Positions 42,475 through 53,683 of a stretch of 64,000 nucleotides of DNA are shown here, piece by piece. The position numbers were made by a program, and so were the translations under genes. The stretch covers positions 5,642,001-5,706,000 of the forward strand of contig JAXMBC010000001.1 in NCBI GenBank assembly GCA_046350055.1. The letters are read 5' to 3'. Source of the DNA: JAEUIE01 sp046350055 (GTDB lineage Bacteria > Planctomycetota > Planctomycetia > Gemmatales > HRBIN36). The stretch's first letter is position 1. Every line of letters begins with the position of its first letter. The notes under the pieces were generated by a model that had not been told where the DNA came from, did not search any database, and was given only the letters and a program-made list of their open reading frames with translations.

Positions 42475-43923
42475 TCAGTTGCGGAAGTAGTAAAGGATGG
42501 CCAGCGTAATGACGAACCCGAGCACCATCACGAAACCGAGGAGCATGATGAGACCAAAGTCACCTCGCGGACGATGGCCTGGAGTTTGTAATCGGTAGGT
42601 GGCTGGCGTGGAATAGTTCGAATCCTGAGAGATGCCAGGCTGGATCATCACCCCGCTATGCGGTGTTCGTGGAGGAGGCGTACGAGGTGCAGGAGAAGGC
42701 GGAGTTTTGGGTCGGTTGAAAGAGCCAGAACCGGGCGTGTTGATACCGCTTGCACCCGGCTTGGGAAAGCCGCCACTGCCAGGGCCATTGATTTCTGCCC
42801 GGGGAATCTCGGTTCCAGAAAGGGGCGTGAGCAGTGGCACAGCCACGGGCATAATCACCAGGTCACGAAACTCCGGGTGGGTGCGGAGTTGTTCAAAGGG
42901 GCCGCCAGGATACCGACTGACGCGAATGTTATTGGCATCGCCGAGTCGGCCTTCCTTGAAGCAGCGTCGTATCGACTGCATGGCCCCTTTGACGGTGTGC
43001 GTCGTGCCAAACTCATCGCTGTAGACGATGTACCAGAGATCGGACTGTCCGGCTGGTGAGCTGTTGGAACCGACCCGACGGGTGGAGCGACCGCTGATGT
43101 CTTCCACAAACTCGCGGCAGGTTGCAGGCCGCTGCATCGGATCAGCACTCATCGCCCGGCGGATGGCCCAGTCGAGTCGTTCACTGATATGGGGATTCAG
43201 CTCACGAGGTGGCGGATAGTCATTCTGGACTTTCTTCATCCACGCATCAAGCGGGCTGCAAGAGCGGAATGGCAACTCCCCTGTGACTGCCATGTAGAGT
43301 GTTGCAGCCAGGGAGTAGATATCGCATCGGGAATCAGCATTCTTGGCGTTACGGAATTGCTCCGGAGCCATGAATTGTGGAGTTCCCAGACCTCGTCCTG
43401 TGCGAGTCAGGTTCAGGTCGGTTTCGTTCTCCTTGACGAGGCCCAGATCAGCAATCTTGGAGGTGCCATCAGGTTTGATCAGGATGTTGTCAGGCTTGAC
43501 ATCGCGGTGCACCATCCCGTTGGTGTGAGCGCGGTGCAGGCCTTGCGCAATCTGCACCACGATGCGTACCGCTTCCTTCTCTGGCAGACGGCCTTGCTGA
43601 TCGATACGCTGGCCCAGGGTTTCCCCTTCCACATACTCCATGACCAGGTAGGGGCTGCCATTGTCGTAGCCAAAGTCGAGTGCACGAACGATATTGGGAT
43701 GGTCGAGGGTGCTGGCAGCTTTGAATTCCTGTTCGAACCGTTTCACCAGCACCGTGTTGTTCGCCATATTGGCGGGGACAATCTTGATTGCGACAACTTC
43801 ACCGGAGATGTTGTTACGTGCTTTGTAAACGGAGCCCATGCCACCGTCGGCGATCTTACTCAGCAGATCGTAGTCCCCTACTGTGCGTAGAGGCACGACC
43901 CCGCGTAATTCGTCGGTCGGCAT
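42475..43923 (-). CDS. Tail-anchored Ser/Thr protein kinase
   Basis: A 482-residue Hanks-type kinase. G-loop IADGGMGSVY (24-33), Lys47 (VVAIKIV), HRDVKPDN (Asp141) and a DLG in place of DFG (159-161) are present, and the kinase domain ends near 280. A GYF_2-like module follows (WYIVYSDEFGTTHTVKG... about 300-360), then a Pro/Gly/Thr-rich linker. One membrane segment at the very C-terminus (about 456-479) makes it a tail-anchored protein, the reverse of the kinase at 10899. Targets are unknown. Confidence 0.9.
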   Translation of the reverse strand: MPTDELRGVVPLRTVGDYDLLSKIADGGMGSVYKARNNISGEVVAIKIVPANMANNTVLVKRFEQEFKAASTLDHPNIVRALDFGYDNGSPYLVMEYVEGETLGQRIDQQGRLPEKEAVRIVVQIAQGLHRAHTNGMVHRDVKPDNILIKPDGTSKIADLGLVKENETDLNLTRTGRGLGTPQFMAPEQFRNAKNADSRCDIYSLAATLYMAVTGELPFRSCSPLDAWMKKVQNDYPPPRELNPHISERLDWAIRRAMSADPMQRPATCREFVEDISGRSTRRVGSNSSPAGQSDLWYIVYSDEFGTTHTVKGAMQSIRRCFKEGRLGDANNIRVSRYPGGPFEQLRTHPEFRDLVIMPVAVPLLTPLSGTEIPRAEINGPGSGGFPKPGASGINTPGSGSFNRPKTPPSPAPRTPPPRTPHSGVMIQPGISQDSNYSTPATYRLQTPGHRPRGDFGLIMLLGFVMVLGFVITLAILYYFRN

Positions 43924-44049
43924 CCGTTTTTCCCCGGTTTCACTAGATAGAACGAGTCATTCACAATATAGCTTATCTCTTGCCGAAAGCTGCAACTTTT
44001 CAGTCAATCCCCCTGTTTTTCGCTGTTTCGGGGAACTTGTCCCGGGTAA

Positions 44050-44086
44050 CGAAAACAGCCATGGAAAGGAGCCCCTTCCCATGGCT
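44050..44086 (-). terminator. Terminator for the cyclophilin gene
   Basis: On the minus strand AGCCATGGGAAGG pairs with CCTTTCCATGGCT (with a mismatch) and is followed by the T-rich GTTTTCGTT, 20 bases past the stop. Confidence 0.7.
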
Positions 44087-44106
44087 GAAGATTGATGCAA
44101 TGCAGA

Positions 44107-44676
44107 TTACTGGATTTTCTTCACCGACTTGATGACAACATCACTCTGTGGCACGTCGCCATGCGGCCCAACATTCGTGGTGGAGACGGCTTTGATCTTG
44201 TCAACTACGTCCATGCCTTCCGTTACCTTGCCAAAGACAGCGTACCCCCAGCCATCTCTTGCGCCTTCCTTGTCGAGCATCTTGTTGTCAACGACATTAA
44301 TAAAGAACTGTGCAGTGGCACTGTGAGGGTCTCGTGTGCGAGCCATTGCAATGGTACCGCGGGCGTTGCTCAAACCATTGCCTGATTCGTTCTTGATGGG
44401 ACTGCCCGTGCTTTTCTCCTTCATGCCCTGGGCGAAACCGCCACCCTGGATCATGAAACCAGGGATCACGCGATGAAAAATCGTGCCATCGTAGTGTTTC
44501 TTTTCCACGTAGCTCAGGAAGTTCTTTACTGTTTCGGGTGCTTTGTCGGCATACAGTTCAATCTTGATCGTCCCCATGTTGGTATCCATCTGGACGACTG
44601 GATTCTTCTGGGCGAAAAGAGACGAGCTGAACGAAACCATCAAGCCCAGGGCAAGGATCATACCGTTACGCATCAT
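44107..44676 (-). CDS. Exported cyclophilin-type peptidyl-prolyl isomerase
   Basis: A 189-residue PPIase with a signal peptide (about 1-22, MILALGLMVSFSSSLFAQ). The cyclophilin core has FLSYVEKKHYDGTIFHRVIPGFMIQGGGF, MARTRDPHSATAQFFINVVDN and GYAVFGKVTEGMDVVDKI. The catalytic Arg is in FHRVIPGF. It should catalyse cis-trans proline isomerisation of proteins in the periplasm, like PpiA. Confidence 0.94.
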   Translation of the reverse strand: MMRNGMILALGLMVSFSSSLFAQKNPVVQMDTNMGTIKIELYADKAPETVKNFLSYVEKKHYDGTIFHRVIPGFMIQGGGFAQGMKEKSTGSPIKNESGNGLSNARGTIAMARTRDPHSATAQFFINVVDNKMLDKEGARDGWGYAVFGKVTEGMDVVDKIKAVSTTNVGPHGDVPQSDVVIKSVKKIQ

Positions 44677-44780
44677 GACACCTCATGTGTTTCAAGAAGA
44701 GGGAGCTAATGCTTGTCATCCTATGAGCCTGCGGTTAAGCTTCCAGCAACTTTGCCTGTCCAGTTCCGAGTTCTCATTAC

Positions 44781-45242
44781 ATGGCTACCATGACTCCACG
44801 CGACCTGACCTGCCAATCCATGGATGAAATCCTGGCCGAAGTCGATCGACTCCATGCCAACGGTTATGACCGGGCAGGCAAGTGGGATCTTGCCCAGAAC
44901 CTCGATCATTTGCGTTACTTCATTGAAGGAGGCCTGGATGGCTTCAACTTCAAAGTGCCCTGGATCATCAGGTTCCTGCTGGCAAAGCCGGTGCTGCGTC
45001 GCATACTTTCGCAGAACAAGATGAAGCGAGGCGTGTATACGCCGCAGAAGCCCTTGCCCCCACCAGGTCTCAACGAAGCCGAAGCAGTCGCAAAATTCAA
45101 AGCCGCCGTCCATCGCTTCCAGAACCATTCCGGCGAGTACCTGCCCAGCCCCTTCTTCGGGCAACTCACCCGAGAGCAGTGTCAGCAACTCATGCTTATT
45201 CATTGCAATCACCATCTGGGATATCTCATACCGAAGTCCTGA
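44781..45242 (+). CDS. DUF1569 (DinB-superfamily) protein
   Basis: A 153-residue DinB-like four-helix protein of the DUF1569 group. The motif GKWDLAQNLDHLRYFIEGGLDGF and the late LMLIHCNHHLGYL carry the conserved His set (Asp-His...His-xx-His) that would bind a metal. The middle KPVLRRILSQNKMKRGVYTPQKPLPP is typical of the family. No enzymatic activity is established. It sits alone on the plus strand between cyclophilin and the zinc-ribbon gene. Confidence 0.75.
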   Translation: MATMTPRDLTCQSMDEILAEVDRLHANGYDRAGKWDLAQNLDHLRYFIEGGLDGFNFKVPWIIRFLLAKPVLRRILSQNKMKRGVYTPQKPLPPPGLNEAEAVAKFKAAVHRFQNHSGEYLPSPFFGQLTREQCQQLMLIHCNHHLGYLIPKS

Positions 45243-45343
45243 ATCGGATATCCTGCGTATTTGCTGCGAAAGCAAGACTTGCGGTGCGATGTGATTATCA
45301 CTTGCTCATTGCAATCCCACCTGTGACCGCTATCGTAATCAGT

Positions 45344-46057
45344 ATGGACAATTACACCACGCTGCTGACTGACCTGCATACCTACCTACTACGCATTCGC
45401 AGCACCATGGAAGAACTGGACGAAGCTCCGAAGCGTCTCAAGAGAAACCAGAATAAAATCGCTGCCGCTGAGAAGGCACTTGCGGACCATCAGAACGCCA
45501 TCAAGCTCATCAAAGTCGCCATGAACGACCGGGATGTCAGCCTCAAAGCGAACTCCGCCCGCATCGAAAAATGCAAACGCGATTTGAACAACATCATGTC
45601 GAAGAAAGAGTCAGACGCTCTCACAGTGGAGATCGCCAGCCTCGAAAAGAAGAACAACGACCTGGCCGACGAAGGCCTGGCCTTGATGACTCAGGCTGAA
45701 GAGATGACAGCCAGGATTCCCACATTTGAACAGGCCATCGTCAAAGCCAGGGCAGACCTTGCCGCAGCTGAAACAGAACAACAGCAGCAGTTGCCTGCCT
45801 GGAATGCACGCCTTGCAGAAGCCAAAGCACTGGTAGCAGAGAAAATCAGTCAGCTGCCTCCTGAGTGGCTCAAGATATTCAAACGCGTGGAACTGCATGA
45901 AGGAGCGGATGCACTATCTCCTCTCAACGGTCGTTCCTGTGCCGCCTGTTACACCGAAGTAACTGCACAGCAATATGCCATGATTCAATCAGGCCAGCTG
46001 GAAGCTTGCAAGAACTGCTCCAAACTGCTCTACATGCAAGCAGTGCCTGCTGCATAG
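45344..46057 (+). CDS. Coiled-coil protein with C-terminal zinc ribbon (CT398/DUF164-like)
   Basis: A 237-residue protein starting at ATG 45344 (MDNYTTLLTDLHTYL). Residues 15-170 form a long antiparallel coiled coil of Lys/Glu/Ala heptads. The C-terminus has CAACYTEVTAQQ...CKNCSKLLY, a four-cysteine zinc ribbon. The architecture fits the DUF164/CT398 group of nucleic-acid- or RNase-associated zinc-ribbon proteins, whose function is not settled. A longer frame upstream to 45179 overlaps the DUF1569 gene and is not supported. Confidence 0.78.
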   Translation: MDNYTTLLTDLHTYLLRIRSTMEELDEAPKRLKRNQNKIAAAEKALADHQNAIKLIKVAMNDRDVSLKANSARIEKCKRDLNNIMSKKESDALTVEIASLEKKNNDLADEGLALMTQAEEMTARIPTFEQAIVKARADLAAAETEQQQQLPAWNARLAEAKALVAEKISQLPPEWLKIFKRVELHEGADALSPLNGRSCAACYTEVTAQQYAMIQSGQLEACKNCSKLLYMQAVPAA

Positions 46058-46109
46058 TAGCTGTTGCTTCCCGGTCTGGCCCACACACGCTATCCTAGCC
46101 AGACCTTTC

Positions 46110-46811
46110 ATGTGTTATCACTTCTTTCACCTGCCGATTGCCGGGCCACGCATTGTCACGATGCGGCTGGCCTCGCTGCTGGAGTTCCCGGCCCGCTACC
46201 ATGTCGTGCCGACGCAGGAAGTCGCCGTCATCCGTGCTGTCCAGCAAAGCAGTGAACGGGAACTGACCAGCATGCGCTGGGGGCTGATCCCCTCGTGGGT
46301 ACGTGACCCTGCCGAAGTAACAGCGATGATGGCCAATGCCCGGGCGGAAACGCTGGCAGCCAAGGCCAGCTTCAAACAAGCCTATCAGAAACGCCGCTGC
46401 CTGATCCTGGCCGATGGCTTCTTCGAGTGGAAGCGACACCTCTCCAGCAAGCAGCCTTACTGCATTCGCCCCAGTGACAGGGATCTGGTCACCTTCGCAG
46501 GCATCTGGGAACGCTGGGAGAAGAAAGAGCAAGTCATCGAGTCGTGTTCCATCGTGACGACTGCCGCGAAGGGTCAGATTGCAGAACTCCACGACCGCAT
46601 GCCGGTGATGCTGCCCAGCAAACTGCACGACCAGTGGCTCGATCCGGCGGAAACAAAAACCAGTCGCCTCGATGCACTGCTTAACCCCGTCAATATGCTG
46701 CTTGACGTCTATCCGGTCAAACCGCTCAAAGGCAGGAACGCCAATAGTGACCCGACCACGATTGAGCCCATCGAGGCACCGCTGGTCCAGCGGGGTCTGT
46801 TTGACAGTTAG
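46110..46811 (+). CDS. SRAP-domain (HMCES/YedK) abasic-site protein
   Basis: A 233-residue SRAP protein, which crosslinks through Cys2 to abasic sites in single-stranded DNA to protect them. Cys2 is present (MCYHFF instead of the usual MCGRF). Other family residues are in MRWGLIPSWV, NARAET (Asn76, Arg78, Glu80), DGFFEWKR (Glu106) and the late LHDRMPVML (His161), matching the catalytic Asn, Glu and His positions. The unusual residues 3-5 are near the DNA site and may matter. The stop overlaps the convergent gene by 4 bases. Confidence 0.88.
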   Translation: MCYHFFHLPIAGPRIVTMRLASLLEFPARYHVVPTQEVAVIRAVQQSSERELTSMRWGLIPSWVRDPAEVTAMMANARAETLAAKASFKQAYQKRRCLILADGFFEWKRHLSSKQPYCIRPSDRDLVTFAGIWERWEKKEQVIESCSIVTTAAKGQIAELHDRMPVMLPSKLHDQWLDPAETKTSRLDALLNPVNMLLDVYPVKPLKGRNANSDPTTIEPIEAPLVQRGLFDS

Positions 46812-48160
46812 CCTGGTTGCGATTCAGGCCGTCGTGGCGAATGCGCCGCTTCTGGAGCCAAATAACGCAATGGCCAGGGAAAGACCAGCAGCCAGGAGAG
46901 CCACTGCATCCAGCTCAGCGACTTTTCCCACAGGTGATGAGGCACCTCGTATCCCATGAACCCAGGATGAGTTTCACCGACCAGATATCTCCCATCCCGG
47001 CTGAGATAGAGACCTGAAGGCACTCCTGAAACCTGCCGCAATGGTTCACCAGTTTGCAAGTCAGCTACCTGGAACTGGCTGGTATACGCCTCCGTTCGAT
47101 GGATACCTATTTTGGCGAGCCAATTGCGTATGGTATGCATAAAGCTGTTCTGCTGTGTTTCACCATCCATATGCAGGTACGTCGATGTCAGGTAAGGAGG
47201 ATGCGGATACCACCATTGATGGGGCTGCGAGACCTTGCCATGAAGCAACTGCTGCGGATCTTCTGTCAGCTTCCTGCTCTCGGGATCAAACTGGTAACAG
47301 AGCAACGTGGTGGTCAGCACCGGGTTCTTCTTCGCCTGGCAGATCAACCAGTTCCGTTCGCTCCAAAGGCACAAATCGATCAGATCGGTGTCCTCCAGTT
47401 CCACACTTGCCACCGGTGTATAGTCAGACAACTGAATGATCTGAACCAGATAGGACGATGCCTTAGGCGATCCTGCGGGCCTCGGCAAACTGTTCCACAT
47501 GGCCGCGACAAAGCGACCTCCGGGGATTGCCACGATATTGTAAAGCGCTCTCCCCTCAGGCATCTCGATGGAATGCAGTCGTTTGCCGGTAGCGATGTCG
47601 AGAAAGAAGTTATCCTTCCCACCCGTCTTGAGGTCTCGTGCAAACCCCAGTTTCATTTCGCCGGAGGGCAAGTCAGTTAAATGCATCGTGTGGTTCAGAT
47701 ACGATAGACGAAACCCCACGCCAGCAGGTTGTCCCTGTATCGTGCACAGTCGATGGAGGATTTCATGGCGTTCTGCAAAGAATCGCAGTTGCAGATACTG
47801 GCGATCATTGCTCAAAATCACATCCAGTTTTCCCTCACGCTGCTGAGCTGATGCCATGATGGCTTGTTCGTCGGGTGTCAGCTGCACTTCATACTGCTCT
47901 ATTACATCTCCCGTGGAAACGCTGCGAAACTCAATGACGGGAGCCAGCCACTTGTCCTTCCATCGTAGCCGTTTCGTATAGAAGACCTGACCATCACTTG
48001 AATACCCAAGCCAGTCGATCTCCACTTCCGTTCCGGGTTCCGCGTGAACAGCCTGCGTCCAGATGGGTCTTGGCTTGCTGTACCAGTAAGCCCAGCAGAA
48101 TACGGCAAGCCCCAGGAACAGGGCTACATCAAAATGCCAGCGTCGTACTCTTTTGAACAT
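46808..48160 (-). CDS. Membrane-anchored, probably beta-propeller protein
   Basis: A 450-residue protein with one membrane segment at the N-terminus (about 9-27, FDVALFLGLAVFCWAYWY) and a second hydrophobic stretch near the C-terminus (WLSWLLVFPWPL). Between them are repeated beta-strand units of the type LYNIVAIPGGRFVAAMW, YLSRDGRYLVGETHPG and VLYNHTMHL, which read like a degenerate WD40/YVTN propeller. No catalytic motif is visible. It is not co-directional with the SRAP gene, which it overlaps at its 3' end. Confidence 0.6.
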   Translation of the reverse strand: MFKRVRRWHFDVALFLGLAVFCWAYWYSKPRPIWTQAVHAEPGTEVEIDWLGYSSDGQVFYTKRLRWKDKWLAPVIEFRSVSTGDVIEQYEVQLTPDEQAIMASAQQREGKLDVILSNDRQYLQLRFFAERHEILHRLCTIQGQPAGVGFRLSYLNHTMHLTDLPSGEMKLGFARDLKTGGKDNFFLDIATGKRLHSIEMPEGRALYNIVAIPGGRFVAAMWNSLPRPAGSPKASSYLVQIIQLSDYTPVASVELEDTDLIDLCLWSERNWLICQAKKNPVLTTTLLCYQFDPESRKLTEDPQQLLHGKVSQPHQWWYPHPPYLTSTYLHMDGETQQNSFMHTIRNWLAKIGIHRTEAYTSQFQVADLQTGEPLRQVSGVPSGLYLSRDGRYLVGETHPGFMGYEVPHHLWEKSLSWMQWLSWLLVFPWPLRYLAPEAAHSPRRPESQPG

Positions 48161-48235
48161 GAAGCTGCCTCTGCGCGAATCATAACAGAGAGCATCAGAA
48201 GTGGAACCTTAAAACTAGAGTCTCATGCACTTATG

Positions 48236-48271
48236 ACGAAAAAGCCCCCCGGTCTTTCGATCGGAGGGCTT
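48236..48271 (-). terminator. Terminator for the S1-protein gene
   Basis: On the minus strand AAGCCC-T-CCG pairs with CGG-G-GGGCTT around a ten-base loop and is followed by TTTTTCG, 30 bases after the stop. Confidence 0.85.
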
Positions 48272-48299
48272 ATGTCTAGTCAGTCTTGAAGCAGCAAGC

Positions 48300-50081
<1,782 letters not shown>

Positions 50082-50434
50082 GAATCTCTCGAAGTTGGAT
50101 GGCGACACGCCACCACAGTAAACCTGCACACGATGGTGCCCAGCGACACCGCCAGACAACGAACCATCGGGGACAGGTTAATGTAGGAAAAGGGGGGTGG
50201 GCCGTGGAGGGGGCATCGCAAAGGATAGTAGACGCGGCATCCTGCCGCGTATGCAACACCATGTAGTAATGCAATCACACCAAGGTTTTACCCTGGCTTC
50301 GCTTGGCCCGTAAACCTTCATCCCCGCCTATGACTTGAAGTTCACCGAGATCGGACGGGTCTTCGCCTTGGAATTCACCAGGGAATAGAGCCAGGACTTC
50401 CCATGCTGTCCTGACTCCTGGTCATTCAGCTACT
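50082..50434. other. Intergenic region upstream of rpsA
   Basis: This region lies upstream of the rpsA start on the minus strand. It contains a perfect GC-rich hairpin (ACGCGGCA-TCC-TGCCGCGT, 50232-50250) about 150 bases from the ATG. The rest shows no supported ORF. It could hold the rpsA promoter and leader. About 50284-50420 has coding-like texture but no frame I can defend. Confidence 0.5.
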
Positions 50435-51283
50435 TTACTCAGACACGGAGAGATACCGATCGGAGCTCACCGATTTAATCCTTACGAAGCCGTCTTTGAA
50501 TTCAAAGAGGAACTTCTCCGAATTGGTGACCTTGTCGCGATCAGCTCGAACCATTGGCGGAGTACCAGTTCGTTGATCTGCATCCGCGGAAAGATACCAG
50601 TACTTTCCATCAAGACCGAGCCGTTTCAAACTTACCGATGAGTCTGCATGAGTCTCTAACTCCCAATTCGATTGCTGGACTGTGCTGTTGGCAGCTACGT
50701 TGCCTGCTCCACTTTTGTCTGGAATCAAGTAACCAGTGTGAGCACGTATTGCCAGATGATTATTAGGCAAAACCGTAACGATGAAATGTTCTGATGCCTC
50801 TGGCGTAAGTTTGTCAGCAAGCACATCACCACGTGGAGCTTCGATCCCTGAATAGAATTTCGTCCATGTAAATGGTGCCCCGGGGGCATCAAGCAGCATA
50901 CCGGGATTCAGCAATGCCACGAGATCGTCTTTGCCGGCAGATTGAATCGATCCTTTAGCTCTTGAGATGACCTTGGGGACGAACTGCAAAGTACCCTTCG
51001 GAACGACCAGTGTGTGGCCGTGGACTGTTCCAATGATGGTGACGCCTCTGTTCTCTCCCAGTGCATTGATTTTCTTCACCAGAGGCAAGCTCGATTTCAA
51101 CAAGGTACGAGCTGACTCCTCTGACAGCCGGGCGATCTCCCGATCAGTCAGCGTATTGACGTCTCTGTCTTCCAGTTGAAGCTCCCAAAAGACTTCATGT
51201 GAAACAATCTCTTGAGAATAACTCTGCTTTGTCAAACCACACATGATAACCAAAGCGATTAACGTAGTTACTAACGTCTTCAT
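50435..51283 (-). CDS. Secreted protein with a C-terminal beta-trefoil-like domain
   Basis: A 282-residue protein with a signal peptide (MKTLVTTLIALVIMCGLTKQSYS). GGAG lies 7 bases before the ATG. The middle is a mixed domain (TIIGTVHGHTLVVPKGTLQFVPK). The last 130 residues show the repeat pattern of a fascin/ricin-like trefoil (NHLAIRAHTGYLIPD, GKYWYLSADADQ, FVRIKSVSSDRYLSVS), a fold that often binds carbohydrate or proteins. No catalytic residues are seen. It ends with no obvious terminator. Confidence 0.65.
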   Translation of the reverse strand: MKTLVTTLIALVIMCGLTKQSYSQEIVSHEVFWELQLEDRDVNTLTDREIARLSEESARTLLKSSLPLVKKINALGENRGVTIIGTVHGHTLVVPKGTLQFVPKVISRAKGSIQSAGKDDLVALLNPGMLLDAPGAPFTWTKFYSGIEAPRGDVLADKLTPEASEHFIVTVLPNNHLAIRAHTGYLIPDKSGAGNVAANSTVQQSNWELETHADSSVSLKRLGLDGKYWYLSADADQRTGTPPMVRADRDKVTNSEKFLFEFKDGFVRIKSVSSDRYLSVSE

Positions 51284-51569
51284 GTGGTTCTCCTTGATGA
51301 AACGCGTGGAATCAGTGGGGGGCTCTCCTAACTACAGACACTCAGACTCGCTCACCTTTTGCAATCGCTCACTTCCGCGACAGGAGGGGGGAGGAAAATA
51401 AGCGGACAATGAGTCAATCCCATATTTTAAGTGCAACCATAGTCACTCCATGAATGAACCATGAAAGTGCTTCACTTTAAGAAAACGAAACAATAGCCGC
51501 ATAAATGAGTTACATTGGTATGGACGGTATGATGCTGTGCGTCAACAACTAACCCGCTTGAGCTTTTAC
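51284..51569. other. Divergent intergenic region
   Basis: These 286 bases separate the divergent trefoil-like and redoxin-cytochrome genes. A short perfect inverted repeat, AAAGTG-CTT-CACTTT (51464-51478), about 90 bases before the redoxin start, is the only structured element I see. No promoter hexamers stand out. Confidence 0.5.
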
Positions 51570-53612
51570 ATGAAACATCTTGCATTGGTTTTTGTTTGCT
51601 GGGCCGTCACACAAGCTGTCTGCTATGGCCAACCCAACCGAAATCAGAACCGATTCAAACTGCTGGCTGACAAGGATCAGGTGCGTGAAGCCCCGCGGGT
51701 GTTGCCGCTGAACCAGTCGAGCGTGGGACGAATGATGCCTGACCTGTCGATGACCACCGTCGACAGCCGCACGGTCACCGTCAAGAACCTCATCGGTAAG
51801 CATGGTTTAGTGATCGCCTTCACCAATACCACCTGCCCGATCTGCAAGAAGTATGGCTCGACGCTTGCCAGGCTCGAAGCCTCGCTCGCGGCGAAAGGTA
51901 TCAACCTGCTCTACGTCAACCCGACCGGAAACGAGAAGCAGCCGGATATCGATGCCTTCCGTAGCACTCATCAACTGAAAGCCCCGTACGTCCACGACCG
52001 CGACGGCGTCATCTCGCAAACGCTCAAGGCCACCACCACCGCTGAAGTCTTCCTGCTCGATGGCCAACGCACCGTGGTGTACCACGGCGCACTCGATGAC
52101 CAGTACGGTCTGGGCTACTCACGTGATGCTGCCAGACAGCAGTACCTGCTCGATGCCGTCACTGCCCTGCTGAAACAGCGGCAAGCCGAACCAGCTGCCA
52201 CCACTGCGCCGGGCTGTGAACTCGATTTGAAGCCCACCACCAGTTCGACACCCATTACCTACCACAATCGCATCTCCCGGATCATGCAGGCCAACTGTGT
52301 AGAATGCCATCGCAGCGGAGGTGTCGCTCCATTCAAACTCGACAGCTACGACGATGTCGTCGCCCACGCCGGTATGATTCGCAAAGTCGTCGACAAGGGT
52401 ACCATGCCACCCTGGTTTGCCTCACCGGTGTCAGGGCAAAGCCACACCTGGGCCAATGACCGCTCCCTCGCTGCCAGCGACAAGACTGATCTCTTCGCCT
52501 GGCTCAGCAGCGACCGACCTCAGGGCAACGCCAGTGATGCCCCCCTGCCCCGCTCCTATGCCGATGGCTGGCTCACCGGCAAGCCCGATGCGGTCTTCGA
52601 ATTCCCCAAGCCCGTTGCTGTCAAAGCCAACGGCACCATGCCCTATGCCAACATCACCGTCGAAACCAGGCTCACTGAAGACAAATGGGTGAAGGCCATG
52701 GAAGTCCGCCCCTCGGCCCGCGATGTCGTTCACCATGTGCTCGTCTTCGCCCTGCCACCCGCTGACAGTGACGCTCCGCCACCCATTCTCGATGAATCGG
52801 CTGGTTACTTCGCCATCTATGTGCCCGGTCAGAGTGTGCTCAGCTACCCCGAAGGCTTCGCCAAGAAGCTGCCCAAAGGCACCCGCCTCCGTTTCCAGAT
52901 GCACTACACCCCCAACGGCACCGCGACCGAGGACAGCACACGCATCGGCCTCGTTTACGCCGAAAAGGCTCCGCAGTACGAAGTCAAAGTCGTCGGCCTG
53001 GCCAACCCGCGGATGAGCATTCCTGCCGGGGCTGATCATCACCCGGAAGATGCCATGTTGCGCGTGCCCATCAACGCTACCGTGCTGGGCTTCCTGCCCC
53101 ACATGCACCTGCGTGGCAAGGCGTTCCGCTATGAGATCACCATGCCCGGCGGGAAGCCGGAGACGGTCCTGGATGTACCCCGCTATGACTTCAACTGGCA
53201 ACTCTACTACCGTCTGGCCGAGCCATTGCCCATCACCCCCGGCACCGTGGTGAAGGCGACAGGCTGGTTCGACAACAGCACGAAGAACCCGGCCAACCCC
53301 GATGCCACGCGCACGGTCCGCTGGGGCCCGCAAACCTACGACGAGATGATGCTCGGCTACCTGGAATACTACGTGCCAGTGGGAACAACATCCGGTTTAC
53401 GTTCCGGGCTTGGCGTCTCCGGGCTGTTCAGCAGAGTAGACCGCGATGGCGATGGTAAGATCACGCTGAGTGAGTTCGAGGCTTCCGCCAAACAGCTGCC
53501 TCGCTTCCGCGACAAGCCCGACGAGATCAAGAAGCTCTTCGAACGCCTCGATACCAACAAGGATGGCACGCTGTCTATCGAGGAGTTCAGCAAGCTGGGG
53601 CTGGGGCAGTGA
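51570..53612 (+). CDS. Secreted redoxin - cytochrome c - copper-monooxygenase-like protein with EF-hands
   Basis: A 680-residue exported protein (signal peptide to about 20). The redoxin domain has a full CxxC (TCPICKKY, Cys89/Cys92), a haem site NCVECHRSGG (CVECH, 243-247) comes next, then a copper-monooxygenase-like part with VVHHVLVF and LPHMHLRGKAF. Two C-terminal EF-hands (DRDGDGKITLSE and DTNKDGTLSIEE) would bind Ca2+. It is the fuller relative of the protein at 1781-3541. ATG 51570 was taken as start because the signal peptide begins there; a GTG at 51537 is in frame. The substrate is unknown. Confidence 0.82.
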   Translation: MKHLALVFVCWAVTQAVCYGQPNRNQNRFKLLADKDQVREAPRVLPLNQSSVGRMMPDLSMTTVDSRTVTVKNLIGKHGLVIAFTNTTCPICKKYGSTLARLEASLAAKGINLLYVNPTGNEKQPDIDAFRSTHQLKAPYVHDRDGVISQTLKATTTAEVFLLDGQRTVVYHGALDDQYGLGYSRDAARQQYLLDAVTALLKQRQAEPAATTAPGCELDLKPTTSSTPITYHNRISRIMQANCVECHRSGGVAPFKLDSYDDVVAHAGMIRKVVDKGTMPPWFASPVSGQSHTWANDRSLAASDKTDLFAWLSSDRPQGNASDAPLPRSYADGWLTGKPDAVFEFPKPVAVKANGTMPYANITVETRLTEDKWVKAMEVRPSARDVVHHVLVFALPPADSDAPPPILDESAGYFAIYVPGQSVLSYPEGFAKKLPKGTRLRFQMHYTPNGTATEDSTRIGLVYAEKAPQYEVKVVGLANPRMSIPAGADHHPEDAMLRVPINATVLGFLPHMHLRGKAFRYEITMPGGKPETVLDVPRYDFNWQLYYRLAEPLPITPGTVVKATGWFDNSTKNPANPDATRTVRWGPQTYDEMMLGYLEYYVPVGTTSGLRSGLGVSGLFSRVDRDGDGKITLSEFEASAKQLPRFRDKPDEIKKLFERLDTNKDGTLSIEEFSKLGLGQ

Positions 53613-53683
53613 GACTGCAAAAGCTCAGTGCTCCGCAACCGTACCATTCAGCGACGATGAACGTCCTCACAGCCCGACGCGCA

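Noticed and set aside
52431..53333. Antisense 300-residue ORF across the EF-hand redoxin gene
   Set aside because: No recognisable domain, and the plus-strand frame is strongly supported.
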